From NCBI GenBank assembly GCA_039881145.1, contig JAYKKI010000016.1, forward strand, positions 13,460,501 through 13,524,500: a stretch of 64,000 nt of DNA. Reading direction: 5' to 3'. The stretch's first letter is position 1, and each line of letters starts with the position of its first letter. This DNA is from Druceiella hillmani. Its lineage: Eukaryota; Arthropoda; Insecta; Lepidoptera; Hepialidae. Shown here one piece after another: positions 1 through 11,134 of the stretch. A program made the position numbers and the translations under genes. The notes under the pieces were generated by a model, which was not told where the DNA came from, ran no database searches, and saw nothing but the letters and a program-made list of their open reading frames with translations.

Positions 1-1164
1 CAGTCGCCATTGGGTTAAAAATAGGACACATTGGATCCTGTTAATGTCTTCTCTAAAATTGCAAATCATATTTTTCAATTCATCCTTTATATTCATGTTC
101 GACTTAAAACTAAGTATGATAATGTAAAAATTCGTCATATGATCTGTAAGAAAATAAGCTTGACAAACATACAGAAACCGAGTTGATTTTATAAGTGTTC
201 TGTTTTTTTAAAACTTTGATGTGGAACATTAAAGAAATTTTAAAAATTACTGAAGAATTATACGTGCTTACTATTTTAGTTTCTTCCGTTATTCTACAAT
301 AGGTCAGTAATTTAATGGTAAATCAAAGCAATTGGAGTTATAATAATAAACCATATTTCTGTAGTTTAAACTGATTGAAAATATTTTATTCAAACAATCT
401 GTGAGTTTAACTATAGTTTAACTGATTGAAAATATTTTATTCAAACTACTAGAGTTACGGTTACGAACTGTCATGTCGTGTATCTAAGCACATGACATGA
501 CAATTCGCATCTGTAACTCTATAAAACGACACTTATATATTTTTTTATTTAACATAGGCACAAGAAAACATGCAAACAGTGAAGTATAAATATTAAATTG
601 AGTTAAGGTCCGATTCGGTTAGGTCGAGTTGAGGTCCGATATCTTAAATAAAACTTATTTTCGTTTAGTTACAGTTAAAATAATTAAAGTTTAATTACTA
701 AGTTCAAGACCGATTTGCATTTCATTCTATTAAACAAATTATTTGCTTGAATTTATTCTTATCTGTCACTAATTATTTTAAACAAGGATTATTATTACTG
801 TAATATGCTATAAATTTTACTCACACTATCTTGTAATGGAATATGAAGATTTTTCATAATAAATATACGAAACTTTTATTTCGGACGTGGAATTGTTATT
901 AGAACTGTTAACAGAAAAGTTACAATAATACATAGCGCCTTTTGTGGTCTGTAATTTACAATTAGACGTTCTTTTCTATATAGCTTTGTAGTAATTCATA
1001 TATAAAAAATGTCATCTACCGGTGAATTTACATCTTGGACTCAGATAATCACCATTAGAAAAGCTGTGCTCTAGCTTGATTGAAAACACAAGTTTTTGCA
1101 AACCATCAAATAATATAACGATGCATATCTGGAGTGTGGGCATAGACATAATAGATACGATCTC

Positions 1165-1386
1165 TTGCAACTAATAATAATGGGAAAATTGCAGGGAGAT
1201 GGAAATCCGGTTGTAGAAGATGGTCGTGGTTACGTAGCATCTGTTATACAGACAGGGCTTAGGAAAGGGATTATGAGTACCCTGGAAGTCTTTTGCCTTG
1301 CCAAGGATAAGAACAAATGCGCAGTGCCGATTGCCAACTTTAATGGTTGGAGAGGGAACTTTAGGAGAAGTTTTAGGATAGCATAA
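1165..1386 (+). pseudogene. Non-LTR retrotransposon reverse transcriptase, C-terminal tail relic
   Basis: A 73-codon open stretch starts at a TTG, which is not a real start. It resembles the extreme C-terminal tail of insect endonuclease/reverse transcriptase polyproteins of non-LTR elements. That tail typically runs from a MGK-x-G-x-R/GR-rich patch through SWLRN-I to LFRLAxDR and a final VANL-type motif. Here I see IIMGKLQGDGNP near residues 4-15, then CLAKDKNKCAVPIANFNG near residues 44-61, which is the LAxDR...IANL equivalent. The Trp-Leu-Arg-Asn core is degraded. The fragment ends at a stop at 1384-1386. Its mirror partner in the right arm (19060-19270, minus) keeps the missing core better, which supports the assignment. 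The wider clade cannot be fixed from the tail alone. Confidence 0.55.
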
Positions 1387-1389
1387 TAT

Positions 1390-3650
1390 ATCTGCAAAAT
1401 ATTGTAAAATTATCCCTCAACGTTTTATCTTTTGACAAAAGCGTGTGCGAATTTTTTTAAATTTTTTAACATCAAAGAAGGTATATTTCAATGAGAACAG
1501 TTAGCAGAACTCTACTCCTAAGATGATTTATATTGAATGCTTCACTTGTCATTCAAACTTGGCCCGAGAATAACGTATTTTTGAGGAGTGCTGTGTAAGC
1601 GTCATGCCACAAACTCATGTTTCTTTTTTTTTTGAACTGCTCAATTGTCTTAATTATTAATAATATCTGATTTTACCGAGGCATATTTTCTATTAATTTT
1701 GTTGTGTAATCCGGGGACAAAGACCATTTAAGTCAATTTTGTTCGACTAAACTGGATCCGGATATTTTTCTCTTGGGGCTTGAACTTAACGTATTAAATA
1801 TTTTAATGGAATTTGCATCTAGGTGACAGACTTGAACAGTCATGGTGGTAAATGTAAAAACACAGTTTCATTTTAAGAAGTTATAGCTCCATGTGAGTAA
1901 AGGTACAGGAAACATTTGGTAACAAATAAAAAAAAATGTATTTGAAGCTTATTTTTATTCTTTATTTTATATTTTCTACTTAGTTGGTAATTATTGTAAT
2001 ACTGTAGATTACTGCAACCTCTTTTTACATCTACAGAAAAATCTCATAAAATATATTGTAGCCTAGTTATATTGAAATAAACCAATCAAATAGGGATTTA
2101 ATGAGTGAAAAAATTCCATAATTAATTTTACGAATTGTTCTGTTTTATTTATAGTATTTTCTTGTACATAAAATCTCTTGTTTATATTTTTGTAAATTAT
2201 TTAGTATGCCTATTTGCAATTTTCTAAAAAAATATAAATTTTGCGAGGCAAATTAGACAATGAAATTGTTGCACTTAATATTCGCTGTGAACAGATTTAG
2301 TACATATTTGCCCGTAGTTAATTCTTTTGTAGATACGAGCGCGACATCTGTTCGAAATTTGGAAAGAAGGCTTTCTTCAATTTTATCGCTAATTTCTCTA
2401 AAATTGTAAATTTTTGGAAAAAAATGCAACTGACCACAATTGTAGTCTTTATTTTGTAATTAATTGTTTTCTGCGATATTCGCATTTGGAAAATAATATT
2501 TTGGCCAATAATGAATGATTTAATTTTTCGTAATTATTTCGCAAATGAATACATGCAAATAACGATAATTATAGCTCTTCACAATTTTAAAAACTAAAGA
2601 AGCAAGTAACGGATGACGAAGATCAATAAAAACGACAACAAATCCGTAATATAAAAAAACGTGAACTGTGCTTACTGGGGATACTACAGAATAAAAAAAA
2701 AGAGCGTCGTACTTTATATTTACAGTGGTATTAAAATAAGTGCATAGTTTTATGACTCCAAAACACGACCATTTTATTCTGAAGCAATCGATTTTATGGT
2801 CATTAGATACCTTTTTTAGCAAGTGCACTAATAGTTTTGGTATTGTTCATGTACCTCAACGGCGGCTTGAGAGATATTGTTAAACAATTAACAGTTCGTT
2901 TTTTGTCAGATAATAATTTTTTAAGCCTAAATATCGGAAAAATAATTAGGTATATGAAAGTTTAACAGATTTAAAGCAGCAAATTTTAACGGCTACAATT
3001 TTAATCTCTTATATTTTCTTGACACATTCTGGTTTGCAAAAAAATAGCGTAGTAATGAAAGAGACCCTATCCTTGATACTTTTAATATTTATTAGAGTTG
3101 TAACTTCAAAACAGCCAATTTATTATACAACGGAAATGGTTATTACCAAAATTTATTTGTATTCAAGGGGTTCAATTCTTATTTTTTATATTTTTCTCGG
3201 TTGTATTGTGAACGGAAAATTCACACCTTGTAAAATACATACCAATAAAACAATAACTAAGTAAAATATATTACGGGAATTTGCCAGTTACTTTATTCAA
3301 ATTTTATTTAGTTTGACTGGCTTAAAATATATATTATATTTTTGAACCTTCTCACAGTAAATTTCTTAAAACCAAACAACAAGTCATCATCAGAGTTGTT
3401 AAGAATTTATGTCATATCAGTGAGTAAAAAACGTATCAAAAAGACCTTTAATATTCGAGTTAGTTTGTCCACTTGAGTATGTATTGAACAGATTTTATAT
3501 CTATTTATATAGTCAAATTCGATTAAAAATCATTACCCTCTTTTTTATTACAGCCTTAAAACGCTTTATTATAAATGCGACTAATTCGTAAGACAGAGAG
3601 ATATCATAAAAAATTATTGAATATATTTAGCGTTAATTTTGTAGAAATTC
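1390..3650. other. AT-rich arm sequence without genes
   Basis: Apart from the short repeat at 1690-1795, I see no coding or RNA feature. The part near 3220-3490 is well matched as reverse complement at 16685-16950. Short ORFs at 2520-2828 and 3019-3264 have no recognisable motif and low-complexity AT composition. Confidence 0.6.
1690..1795 (+). repeat. Repeat with GGATCCGGAT core, copy 1
   Basis: This matches 18150-18245 in direct orientation: AGGCATATTT, then AAGTCAA, then AAAC(T/C)GGATCCGGAT, then TTCTCTTG or TTCCCTTG, then GCTT-AACTT. The direct orientation is odd because the surrounding palindrome arms are inverted. Either this was an independent insertion in each arm or a local inversion happened in one arm. 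Confidence 0.6.
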
Positions 3651-3651
3651 A

Positions 3652-3885
3652 TTATTCACAGTTAAATGAAACTACGTGATGTAGTATTATTTCTACTTTC
3701 TTTAATTTCTTTATCACGACCTAGGTTTCGTTGTATTACAACATTTTCAGGTGGGATATTAGCAAAGATTTTTGCTAATATCCCACCTGAAGATGTTGTA
3801 ATACAATGGAACCTAGGTCGCGGAAAAAAAATTAAAGAAAGTAGAAATAATACTACATCACGTAGTTTCATTTAATTGTGAATAA
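3652..3885. mobile_element. Hairpin (fold-back) element with 115-bp arms
   Basis: The left arm (3652-3766) and right arm (3771-3885) are near-perfect reverse complements around a 4-bp loop at 3767-3770. Differences are scattered single substitutions. Because of this symmetry, both strands carry an almost identical 69-codon ORF. I regard these as by-products of the palindrome, not genes. Half-copies occur elsewhere: the left half near 33890-33945 and the right half near 39785-39877. All three loci are preceded by the same leader, TATTTGGCGTTAATTTTG or its variant, at about 3624, 33843 and 39733. That makes this a dispersed family and not a random hairpin. No terminal duplication could be fixed. 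Confidence 0.75.
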
Positions 3886-4285
3886 AACATTATATTATTA
3901 TTGTTCCTAATTTGTATTCCTAGGAAATATTTTATTATTTCGTTAACACGCTTGCTTAAATTGCAATAAATTAAATAGACCCTCATTATTTGCCAATTGA
4001 AATTTTCATATGTTGACGTTATTGGTATCAACTGTACTGCGTATAGAATTGTTTTAAAGTTGAAATTTGTAAGGCTCTGTATTTTCTTATGACTGTGGCT
4101 TACAGTACTATTCATTGTCTTAATAACATAATAAATTAAACGGTCGTATTATGCACGTATTATGGTCAAAGGTAGAGTCAATTATATGTGTGTCTATTTT
4201 AAATTTTATAAGTTGCATTTACTGGCAGGAACTTATAGGAATGACATATAAACTTACAGTCAAATTCTCATATACTTAATAAAAG

Positions 4286-4311
4286 TCCGACAAGCATCGC
4301 CTTGTCGGTTT
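4286..4311. repeat. Small hairpin beside a family A copy
   Basis: CCGACAAG and CTTGTCGG form an 8-bp stem with a 6-base loop. It is lost or degraded in the right arm partner. Confidence 0.5.
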
Positions 4312-4359
4312 TAAATTTAAATCCGACACGACAATGATTGTAAATTCCTTTTTAGAGGC

Positions 4360-4640
4360 TTTCTCCCTTAAGCGAGCTGTCTTTCCTTGCTCAAGGAAAG
4401 ACGAATGTAGCGTTTCCATCACAGCCCTGGGCTTTTAGATTAAATAAAATTTCATTAACTCGAGAGAAATATAATGGGCGGGGATCGCAGAGGTAAATTG
4501 AATGGACAGCGGCGGGCGGGCGGTCATTGAAATCGTCGCTGCGACTTGTCAGTCGTAAAGAAAATGAAAAAAAAAATCGAAAATTTTCGGTAAGTCTCTT
4601 CGTCTTTTTCTTTTCAATTTGAATTTTTAATAGATGTCGG
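4360..4640 (-). repeat. Family A repeat, copy A1 (short subtype)
   Basis: Family A is a dispersed repeat defined here. Its core on the forward strand contains TTCATTCAATTTG, then a C/G-rich patch, then GATTATCTTTAT and GTTAATGAAATTT. Upstream lies GCGACAATTGTAG or a variant. Downstream lies a GACGAATG-like motif (seen here on the opposite strand). A1 shows AGGTAAATTGAATGG and ATTTCATTAACTCG on the plus strand, so it is minus-oriented. It contains an 11-bp hairpin, GTCTTTCCTTG with CAAGGAAAGAC (4380-4403). It pairs with A7 across the palindrome. Confidence 0.75.
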
Positions 4641-5650
4641 TGTAAGAAGTTTTGCGGACATTATGGGAGCTTATTGCTTCTCTTAACCTATTCGCTTGGT
4701 CTGTTTGTTGTGTTTGCTTTTTACTATCCGGCATTAAAAATTCAAAGAAAGGTTGCAATGTGTCAAAAGTAACTTAGCAAACCTTAATATTTTTTATCAT
4801 TCCAAAATTACAATCGTGTACAAAAATGCTTCACAAAAAAGTAACATATACCTTAGTTAATTTTTAACACTTTAAAATTCCAATCGTGTGACCGAATCAC
4901 TTATGTACATAAATGGTTCGTAGCAAAGTAGTTTATTCCTTACCTAACTTTATTATTTCGAGATTGCAATTGTGGGATGTATTTATTTATTTATTTACAA
5001 TTAAAAATATATTCAATTTGGATTTGGAAATCGTGGGAGTATTGCAGGACGAATCCCAGCATCCTGTAGGCCTTCTGACAGGTTTCAGTGATACGATCAT
5101 GAAATGTTAGATGGTTAGCCATAATTATAGTATCATCCCGCACGGAAGATACTCTTTAGAGCGCCGTTTCGTTTAACTCGTAATTATGCATTGAAGATAC
5201 ACGTGAATGTTAATATGTCAATGTGTACTGCCCTTACTGTACTGAGTGTCTGAGCTTTTTGCTCAGAATACATTGAAATACTGGGTCGAAATCACTTTGA
5301 AACAGTTCATAATCAGATTATTTTTCTACACCCTAGAATAGTTTCAAATTATCTGGAGAAGAATTCTGCACTATTTATAGATACATGAAGTCATGTTTCA
5401 GTTAATGCAAGTGAATTATATAGCATAGTGAGCACCCTCTTAGAAAACAAACACTTCATGTTGATATCGCCACTTTTTACTGATGCGTTTTTAAACGATG
5501 CGTCATGTTAAAATAATACGTCAAACGACCACTGGGTGACCTTAAAGGATGCGTAGCTGCTTTTGGACATATCGTTTTAATATATGTTATAACAGCTTCC
5601 ACTGTGTCTGGATGAAAACCTTACACATGATGCCTTTTCATCTTAGATAC
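4640..5650. other. AT-rich arm sequence without genes
   Basis: No gene is recognised. The part at 4940-5000, with TTATTATTTCGAGATTGCAA and a (TTTA)n run, is mirrored at 15590-15680. ORF 4913-5110 has no known motif. Confidence 0.5.
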
Positions 5651-6128
5651 CTAGATATTAATAGTGGAGGTTCCTCGCAGTATTGTCACGAGACTACAGT
5701 TACGTCGGTGGCTTATGGTAGCCCAGTCGTGTTTCGCCTCGTTGGCAATGAATTGATGTGATTGTACAGGTGGTGCTGTCGCAATGCAAGGACCATCGTC
5801 CTTGCTGTTAATCGCAGGTGGATTGTCAATGTTTCGAGAGTCAGCGGCGGTGCGGAGAGCGAATGACGCGGGCGGAACACTTGATGGGACTGCAACGGTA
5901 GTTTGAGTGAAGCTAACGGTCGATAGTAGCGTGTCGTCTTGTTTGTATTGCATGACCGTATCAAATGGCCGTTCATTTTCTTGGACGAGTTTGTCAGTAG
6001 TTGGCGTTGCGTTAATTACTGGGGATATATGGATATGCGTAGAAATTCAACGATAGAGCTGGTGTGACAAGCTGATTACGGATTTCTGTTTCTTGATTGT
6101 AGGTGTCGTAGGATGTTTGTAACTATTT
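5650..6128 (-). pseudogene. GC-richer exon-like coding relic, unrecognised
   Basis: On the minus strand, about 125 codons (about 6030 down to 5651) are open. They are rich in Thr, Ser, Pro and Ala, with varied codons that often end in G or C, unlike the AT-rich flanks. Recognisable stretches are ATPTTDKLVQENERPFDTVM, then TVAVPSSVPPASFALRTAAD, then QSHQFIANEAKHDWATI. A second open stretch just upstream, one frame off, reads SYDTYNQETEIRNQLVTPAL followed by LNFYAYPYIP. One single-base frameshift near 6015 would join them. Upstream, a pyrimidine run ending in AAAATAG (about 6129-6150) resembles a 3' splice acceptor. I recognise no family. It could be a captured or dead host exon, or the gag-like part of a retroelement. 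The mirrored right arm lacks it. Confidence 0.4.
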
Positions 6129-6129
6129 T

Positions 6130-7448
6130 AGGAGTAGGAAAAAGTTGTTCACAAATTTTCCTACATAACGTTCCTTTAGATATTTTACTGCCAATTTGAT
6201 TAGTTTTTCTTCTTCGTCAACGGTACCATTAGAAACGCATAAATTAGTTTTATTTTGGGTAGAAGAAAACACTTCTTACACATCTTTAATTTTTTCTCTG
6301 TTATTTTTATTTTATCTTATAATAAATCATTTTCTCGATAAAGCTTCCATCGGTACTTTTTGATTTTCTTCGTCCCTTTTGAGACTAGTTAGATGCAGGA
6401 GTTAGTGAACGTACCCTCGTACTAACTTGCATTTGAAGGATGAGGCATAAAGTCAGACCATTTAGTAAAATGTCTCATAGTGTTTTTTGGTTTTTATCTC
6501 TTTCTCTTTTTTGATTTGCTATTTGCATGCCATTAATTTATGTTTTTTTTATAAAGCGCTCCAGCCTCAGTACTATAGACTTTTTATTGATTATACACAA
6601 TCATTTAAAAGAATTAATGCAATGAGTGATATTGCTCTAGAAGTGTCTATTTACTTGAACATGAATTCAAAATTTTAAAGAGTTGAAAGATGCCTATAGG
6701 CCGTCAAATTTTAGTTAAATAAAACAATATTGGTCATTTTCAATTTGTTAACTAACGTAACAGATCAGAAAAACACGCGCGTCTTAATGACTTTTGGAGT
6801 AAACATTTATTTTCATAATAGCAGATTAATATTTATATTTCTTCAGAGTCTCCGCAATTGTGAGCTAAAATTTGGAATGTCAACAATATTGCCTTATTCT
6901 ATATAATAAAATATCATGGTGGTATTGACGTTTCATTTCGACCTAGAACTTTGAATATAAGTATTCAGTGACACTATTAATTTGATAAAAACACCCGTGT
7001 CGCACTTACAGTGTATTTCGTGACGATAATTGATTTGAAACGGTAATTTAAATAAGTTTAATATTACTCGAAGATAGTTGAAAGCTTATTTTAAGATAGG
7101 ATATTTGTAAAAATATTTCGATAACACTGAAAAATATATTAATTTTTTTTGTCGAACAAATAGGTAAAAAAGAAATAAAAACAATCCATTTACCGAAAAT
7201 TATTAAGATAAAACATTTACTCATCACTTTCCCGAGTCCATGTATATGCTATGTATGTGCTATAGTCTGAAAGTGAGGAAAAATTTTGAAAATCGTAAAA
7301 ACATTATGGAAAATTTAGAAAAATTATTATTAGCGGCGCATTGCACAATGCAATATAATTATTGCGTGGAATATTTGCAATGATTCTTTTTTTGTAATTT
7401 TTGTTATTTTGTTGAATGGAGTCTGCAAAATGTCAAAATATTTTAATT
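6130..7448. other. Arm sequence without genes
   Basis: The segment 6600-6790 is clearly mirrored at 13390-13570, for example TCTAGAGCAATAT, TTTAACTAAAAT and a GTTACGTTAGTTAA-like string on the reverse strand. The rest is AT-rich with no motif I can name. Confidence 0.5.
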
Positions 7449-8065
7449 AGAGGGGTGATAAATATTTTTTCATTTTTGAAATTCAATCTAACAGAAAGAC
7501 TTATTCGTTCAAAATACACTATTGGTTACACGCATGTCGTTTGTTAAAAAAATATATAAAAATGGAAAGGAAACACAAGAAATCAACAAAAATTGGTTCA
7601 AGAATGAAGTTCATGATTCGCAGCAGCGACAATTGTAGAGGCGGTCCACGCTAGTGACATTCATTCAATTTGGTGCTCCGGGTGTTATCGATATTTTCAT
7701 GGCGAATTAACGAAATTTTAGTTGATTCCAAAGTCCCTGCAGAGATATAACTGTCGCGTTCATCTTTTCTTTCATTGGAGTGAACTAGCTGGCTGAACTA
7801 GGAAATATTGCAAGAAGTATGTAGCTTGTTAGATTGCCAAACTTACTAACATATGAAGGTTATTAAAATATGAAACTGTTAAATCTTTGTTAGTGTTATC
7901 TCGGATTTAGTTTTATATTTACTCAAGTATTCGTTGTACTTTAAGGATGGTCGTAGGCGTCTACAAAATAAAGTTTGTTGAAATTTTATGATTTTCCAAG
8001 TAATGTATCGACTGTAATTTCAATAATTTATTTGCTACAATATACGGCTAATTCTATATTATTTA
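7449..8065 (+). repeat. Family A repeat, copy A2 (long subtype)
   Basis: It starts at AGAGGGGTGATAAA and includes AAAATGGAAAGGAAACACAA, GCAGCGACAATTGTAGAGG, GACATTCATTCAATTTGG and a GTTTAGTAAATT-like distal part. Together with A3 (9050-9687, inverted) it forms roughly 600-bp inverted repeats around a Ty1/copia relic. The outer end of A3 is TTATTACCCCTCT, the complement of the A2 start. Confidence 0.75.
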
Positions 8066-8264
8066 CACGTAAGTTTGTAAATTCGCGAATCGTTATTAAA
8101 ATTGGATAATCTTTTTACGAACACATATTATTAAAACAACAGTTAGATTGACTTAAAACCCAAGAGCAAATGGAATATTCTGTATATTTGGAAGGGTTCC
8201 GGTTAAGTAGAAACAGGTAAATATACCAAGCTATCACTAAATGGCTACGCTCTGGAGCAGGGTT

Positions 8265-8815
8265 GATGGGCAATGCGTGAAGAATATCAGTATTATGATG
8301 ACCATAGTTCTTAGAGATTTGGTAGATGCTCCACAAATAAGTAATATAGTAGGTACAGTGCAATTAGTTTCTAAGAAAAAGTAAAATAAATATAAAGGTA
8401 TAATAAAGTTTGTTATCCTCTAAGGCTTGTGGCTAAAGGTTTTCTTTTAAAACAAGGCGTAGATTACTCAGTCTTTCGGACGAAAAATGTTGAGATCATT
8501 ATTTGCATTATATGTGTAGGTAAGTTTATATGTAACGTATCTTATCACTACAGCATTTCTGAATGAAATATCTGAGGAAGTAATATGTGTGCTAAAACTT
8601 AAGTCTAGCATAACAAGATTGATGGTTGCCTTAGTAATATAAGCTATTTAAGAGTGATGCTTATGTTATAAGAATAATAATGATTTTAAAACAATGATTG
8701 CACTGCGGGTAGATGAATATTTTATTTTTTCAAATGATAATGTCAAAACGTATAGTTTTACTAACTACACAGTTTAAAATCAAAGACTTGGGAGTAATTA
8801 AGCAGGTCAGGTATA
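8265..8815 (+). pseudogene. Ty1/copia polyprotein relic, linker to reverse transcriptase
   Basis: Four islands occur in the order and rough spacing of copia-type Pol. Near 8274, AMREEYQYYDDHS matches the AMxEEYxSLxxNxTW region before the reverse transcriptase. At 8420-8476, LRLVAKGFLLKQGVDYSVF matches ARLVAKGFxQxxGVDYxExF. At 8709-8747, VDEYFIFSNDNVK matches the active-site segment YVDDLLIxSND. At 8770-8811, QFKIKDLGVIKQVR matches KFxMKDLGExKxxLG. The second catalytic Asp of YVDD is Glu here. Stops and frameshifts separate the islands and about 35 codons are missing between the second and third. The fragment sits between inverted A copies and is mirrored at 12000-12350. Confidence 0.75.
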
Positions 8816-9049
8816 TTTTTATAGAAACTATGTAAAATATTAGTAAAGAAAATACTTGTAAAAATCAAATTCCTTGTCAATTATTTATTGATATTTAACT
8901 ATTTCAATTAGACCGGAGTTGTTACAACTATACATAAAATTGCGTATTCTGTTGGATTTTTAATTCATTATAACTATTGTTGTAACAATTTAGGTAGTAG
9001 TTGGCCAAATTAGAAACTTATGTATAATTAGTATAAAATATATTGAGGT

Positions 9050-9687
9050 ATTTTGAGGAAGGCTTGCGTATTTCAGTAAAGAAATAATTGAAAATACAGT
9101 CTATTCATCACTTAGAAACTATAAAACTTTAATAATTTTTTTAAATTGTTAACGATGCATTTCTTACCTTTAAAGTACAAAAACACTTGAGTAAATGTTT
9201 AACTAAATCCGAGGTAATACTAACAAAAAATTGGCAGTTTCGTACTTCAGTAACTTTTACGGTAATACTATTATCGGCAGTCGAATAACCTGCATACTTT
9301 ACTAATATTTCTTAGTCCAGGCAGCGAGCTCGCTCGGATGCAAAGGTAATCGCTCGAATGCGATATTCTTATAACTGCACAGGGTTATGGAAAAATTAAA
9401 ATTGTATTAACTTGCCATACAAATATAATTGACAACGCTCGGAGTAGGCGAACTGAATGAACGCCACTAGAGCAAGAAACCTCAACAATTGTCGCTGCGA
9501 ATCGTGAAAATATTGAAAAATAACTCCTAATTATTCATGGACCAATTTGAGTGAGTTCTTGTTTTTATTTCCATTTTCATTTAAATTGTTAATAACTAAT
9601 GCGGATCTAATCGAAAGTGTATTGTGGACGAATAAATATTTCTTTTAGATTTAATGTGAAAAGTGAAAAAAAAGTTATTACCCCTCT
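9050..9687 (-). repeat. Family A repeat, copy A3 (long subtype)
   Basis: On the plus strand it reads GCGAGCTCGCTCGGATGCAA, CTGAATGAACGCCACTAG, CAACAATTGTCGCTGCGAAT and a terminal TTATTACCCCTCT. It is the inverted partner of A2 across the copia relic and the mirror of A5 across the palindrome centre. Confidence 0.75.
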
Positions 9688-9799
9688 TTTTTTACGTAGA
9701 ATATCAAAAGTGAAAAAAAAGTTCATTTAACAAATATTCGGAAAAAGTCATCTGACGCGAATCGAACTAGCATGGTTAATTTTGATTAATTTAAAGTCA

Positions 9800-11030
9800 C
9801 AGGCATCGATTACTTTTTAATTAAATTATAGCCTCAAAAATACAAGATTCTGTTACTTTCCTTACGTCTTTTCGTTATTTATTTGTTTTTTTATCAACTT
9901 GATAATCATGGCAGTCTAATGAAGCCCCAATAATTTTTTTTAAACCCGTAGTTATGTTATCAAAATATATACATAAAATATTATTATATCTTTACATAAT
10001 AAATTATTGAGCCGAGTGAAATGAAATCACGAATGAAATTTAATAGGCTCCCGATATTTAATTTTAACTATTGCACACAGGAAAATATAAAGAAATTTAA
10101 ACAGAGATCAAACCTAAAAAAGCAAAGCTTTAAAATTTAGTTCTGATTTATAAAAAAAAATAAGCAAAAAATTGCAAGATTCGTATTTAATGATATATAA
10201 TTTGGTTTTTTCCAACACATTAACGTAAACAGTAATGCTAACTAAAATATTTTAACACCATTTTAGCAACATATTTTATAACAATAAGTAGTTACTTAAC
10301 AATTTAATTATTTGGTGATAAATCTCAACGAGTCAGGAATTGTACCACTTAATTCATTGATTTTTATTAATATATGCCGACTTTAGATTCCCAAGTAGAA
10401 TAAAAGTAGAGAGGTGATAAACATTTTTGTCATGTCTGAAATTAAATCTAATGGAAAGATTTATTCGCGCAAAATACACCCGCGTCGTTTGCTAAAAATT
10501 TAAGTAAAAATAGAAAGAAATTTAAGAGGCCATTAATATTTATAGTCCAGACATAGTTATGGCTTCTTTTTCTTTTATGTTATGATTCGCGGCAGTGACA
10601 ATAGTCGAGAAAGTCTGCGCTAGTGACATTCACTCAGTTTGCTGCTGCGGACGTTATCTATATTTTTACGAAATTAATGAATTTCAGTTCAGCTATCTCT
10701 GCACAGGGCTTTGAAACCAACTGAATCGCGGTCATCTCTTCTTGCATCCGAGTGGGCTAGCCGGTGGAACTAGGAAATACTATGAGAAGTATTGCAGGTT
10801 ATTCGATTGCTGAAGTCACTAATATTATGAAGGTTTTTAAAAAATTAAACCCTTAAATCTTTTTTAATGACTTTCCAAATAATTAATCGCCTGTATTTTT
10901 AACTATTTATTCACTACAATATACAACTGCATAATATTTAGATCCGTTTGCTTATTAGAAATCTAGGAAAGATCTAGAATATCCACAAAAAATATAATTA
11001 GCAGTATATTTTACGATTTTTTTATTGTGC
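9800..11030. other. Spacer at the palindrome centre
   Basis: This 1.2 kb separates the two arms. It is asymmetric: it holds one plus-strand family A copy (10405-10930) and AT-rich DNA without a recognisable gene. I see no mirrored partner for that A copy. Confidence 0.6.
10405..10930 (+). repeat. Family A repeat, copy A4, in the palindrome spacer
   Basis: It starts with AGAGAGGTGATAAAC and contains GATTCGCGGCAGTGACAATA, GACATTCACTCAGTTTGC and CATCCGAGTGGGCTAGCC. It is the only long A copy without a mirrored partner. Confidence 0.7.
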
Positions 11031-11134
11031 GGAAAATTTATCATGTGAGTTCGATTCGCATCTGTTGATTTTTTCTTTTAATAAATAGATTTTGAAAAAG
11101 TAAAGCAACCTATTTTTAAATAAAGAAAGAGGGT

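Larger units (their letters stand above)
130..9800 (+). repeat. Left arm of the giant palindrome
   Basis: Order from the outside in: non-LTR retrotransposon tail (1165-1386), 115-bp-arm hairpin (3652-3885), short family A copy (4360-4640), exon-like stretch (5650-6128), long family A copy (7449-8065), Ty1/copia relic (8265-8815) and inverted family A copy (9050-9687). The hairpin and the exon-like stretch were not found at the mirrored positions of the right arm, so they were probably gained by this arm or lost from the other. Confidence 0.8.

Noticed and set aside
3662..3875. Two 69-codon ORFs on opposite strands with nearly the same protein
   Set aside because: They result from the near-perfect palindrome. 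The half-copies elsewhere do not keep the frame.
5713..5976. 87-codon minus-strand ORF in the exon-like region
   Set aside because: It overlaps the 5651-5953 frame, which looks more protein-like. At most one can be real.
8115..8363. 82-codon minus-strand ORF
   Set aside because: It is antisense to the Ty1/copia relic, whose plus-strand islands match the family.
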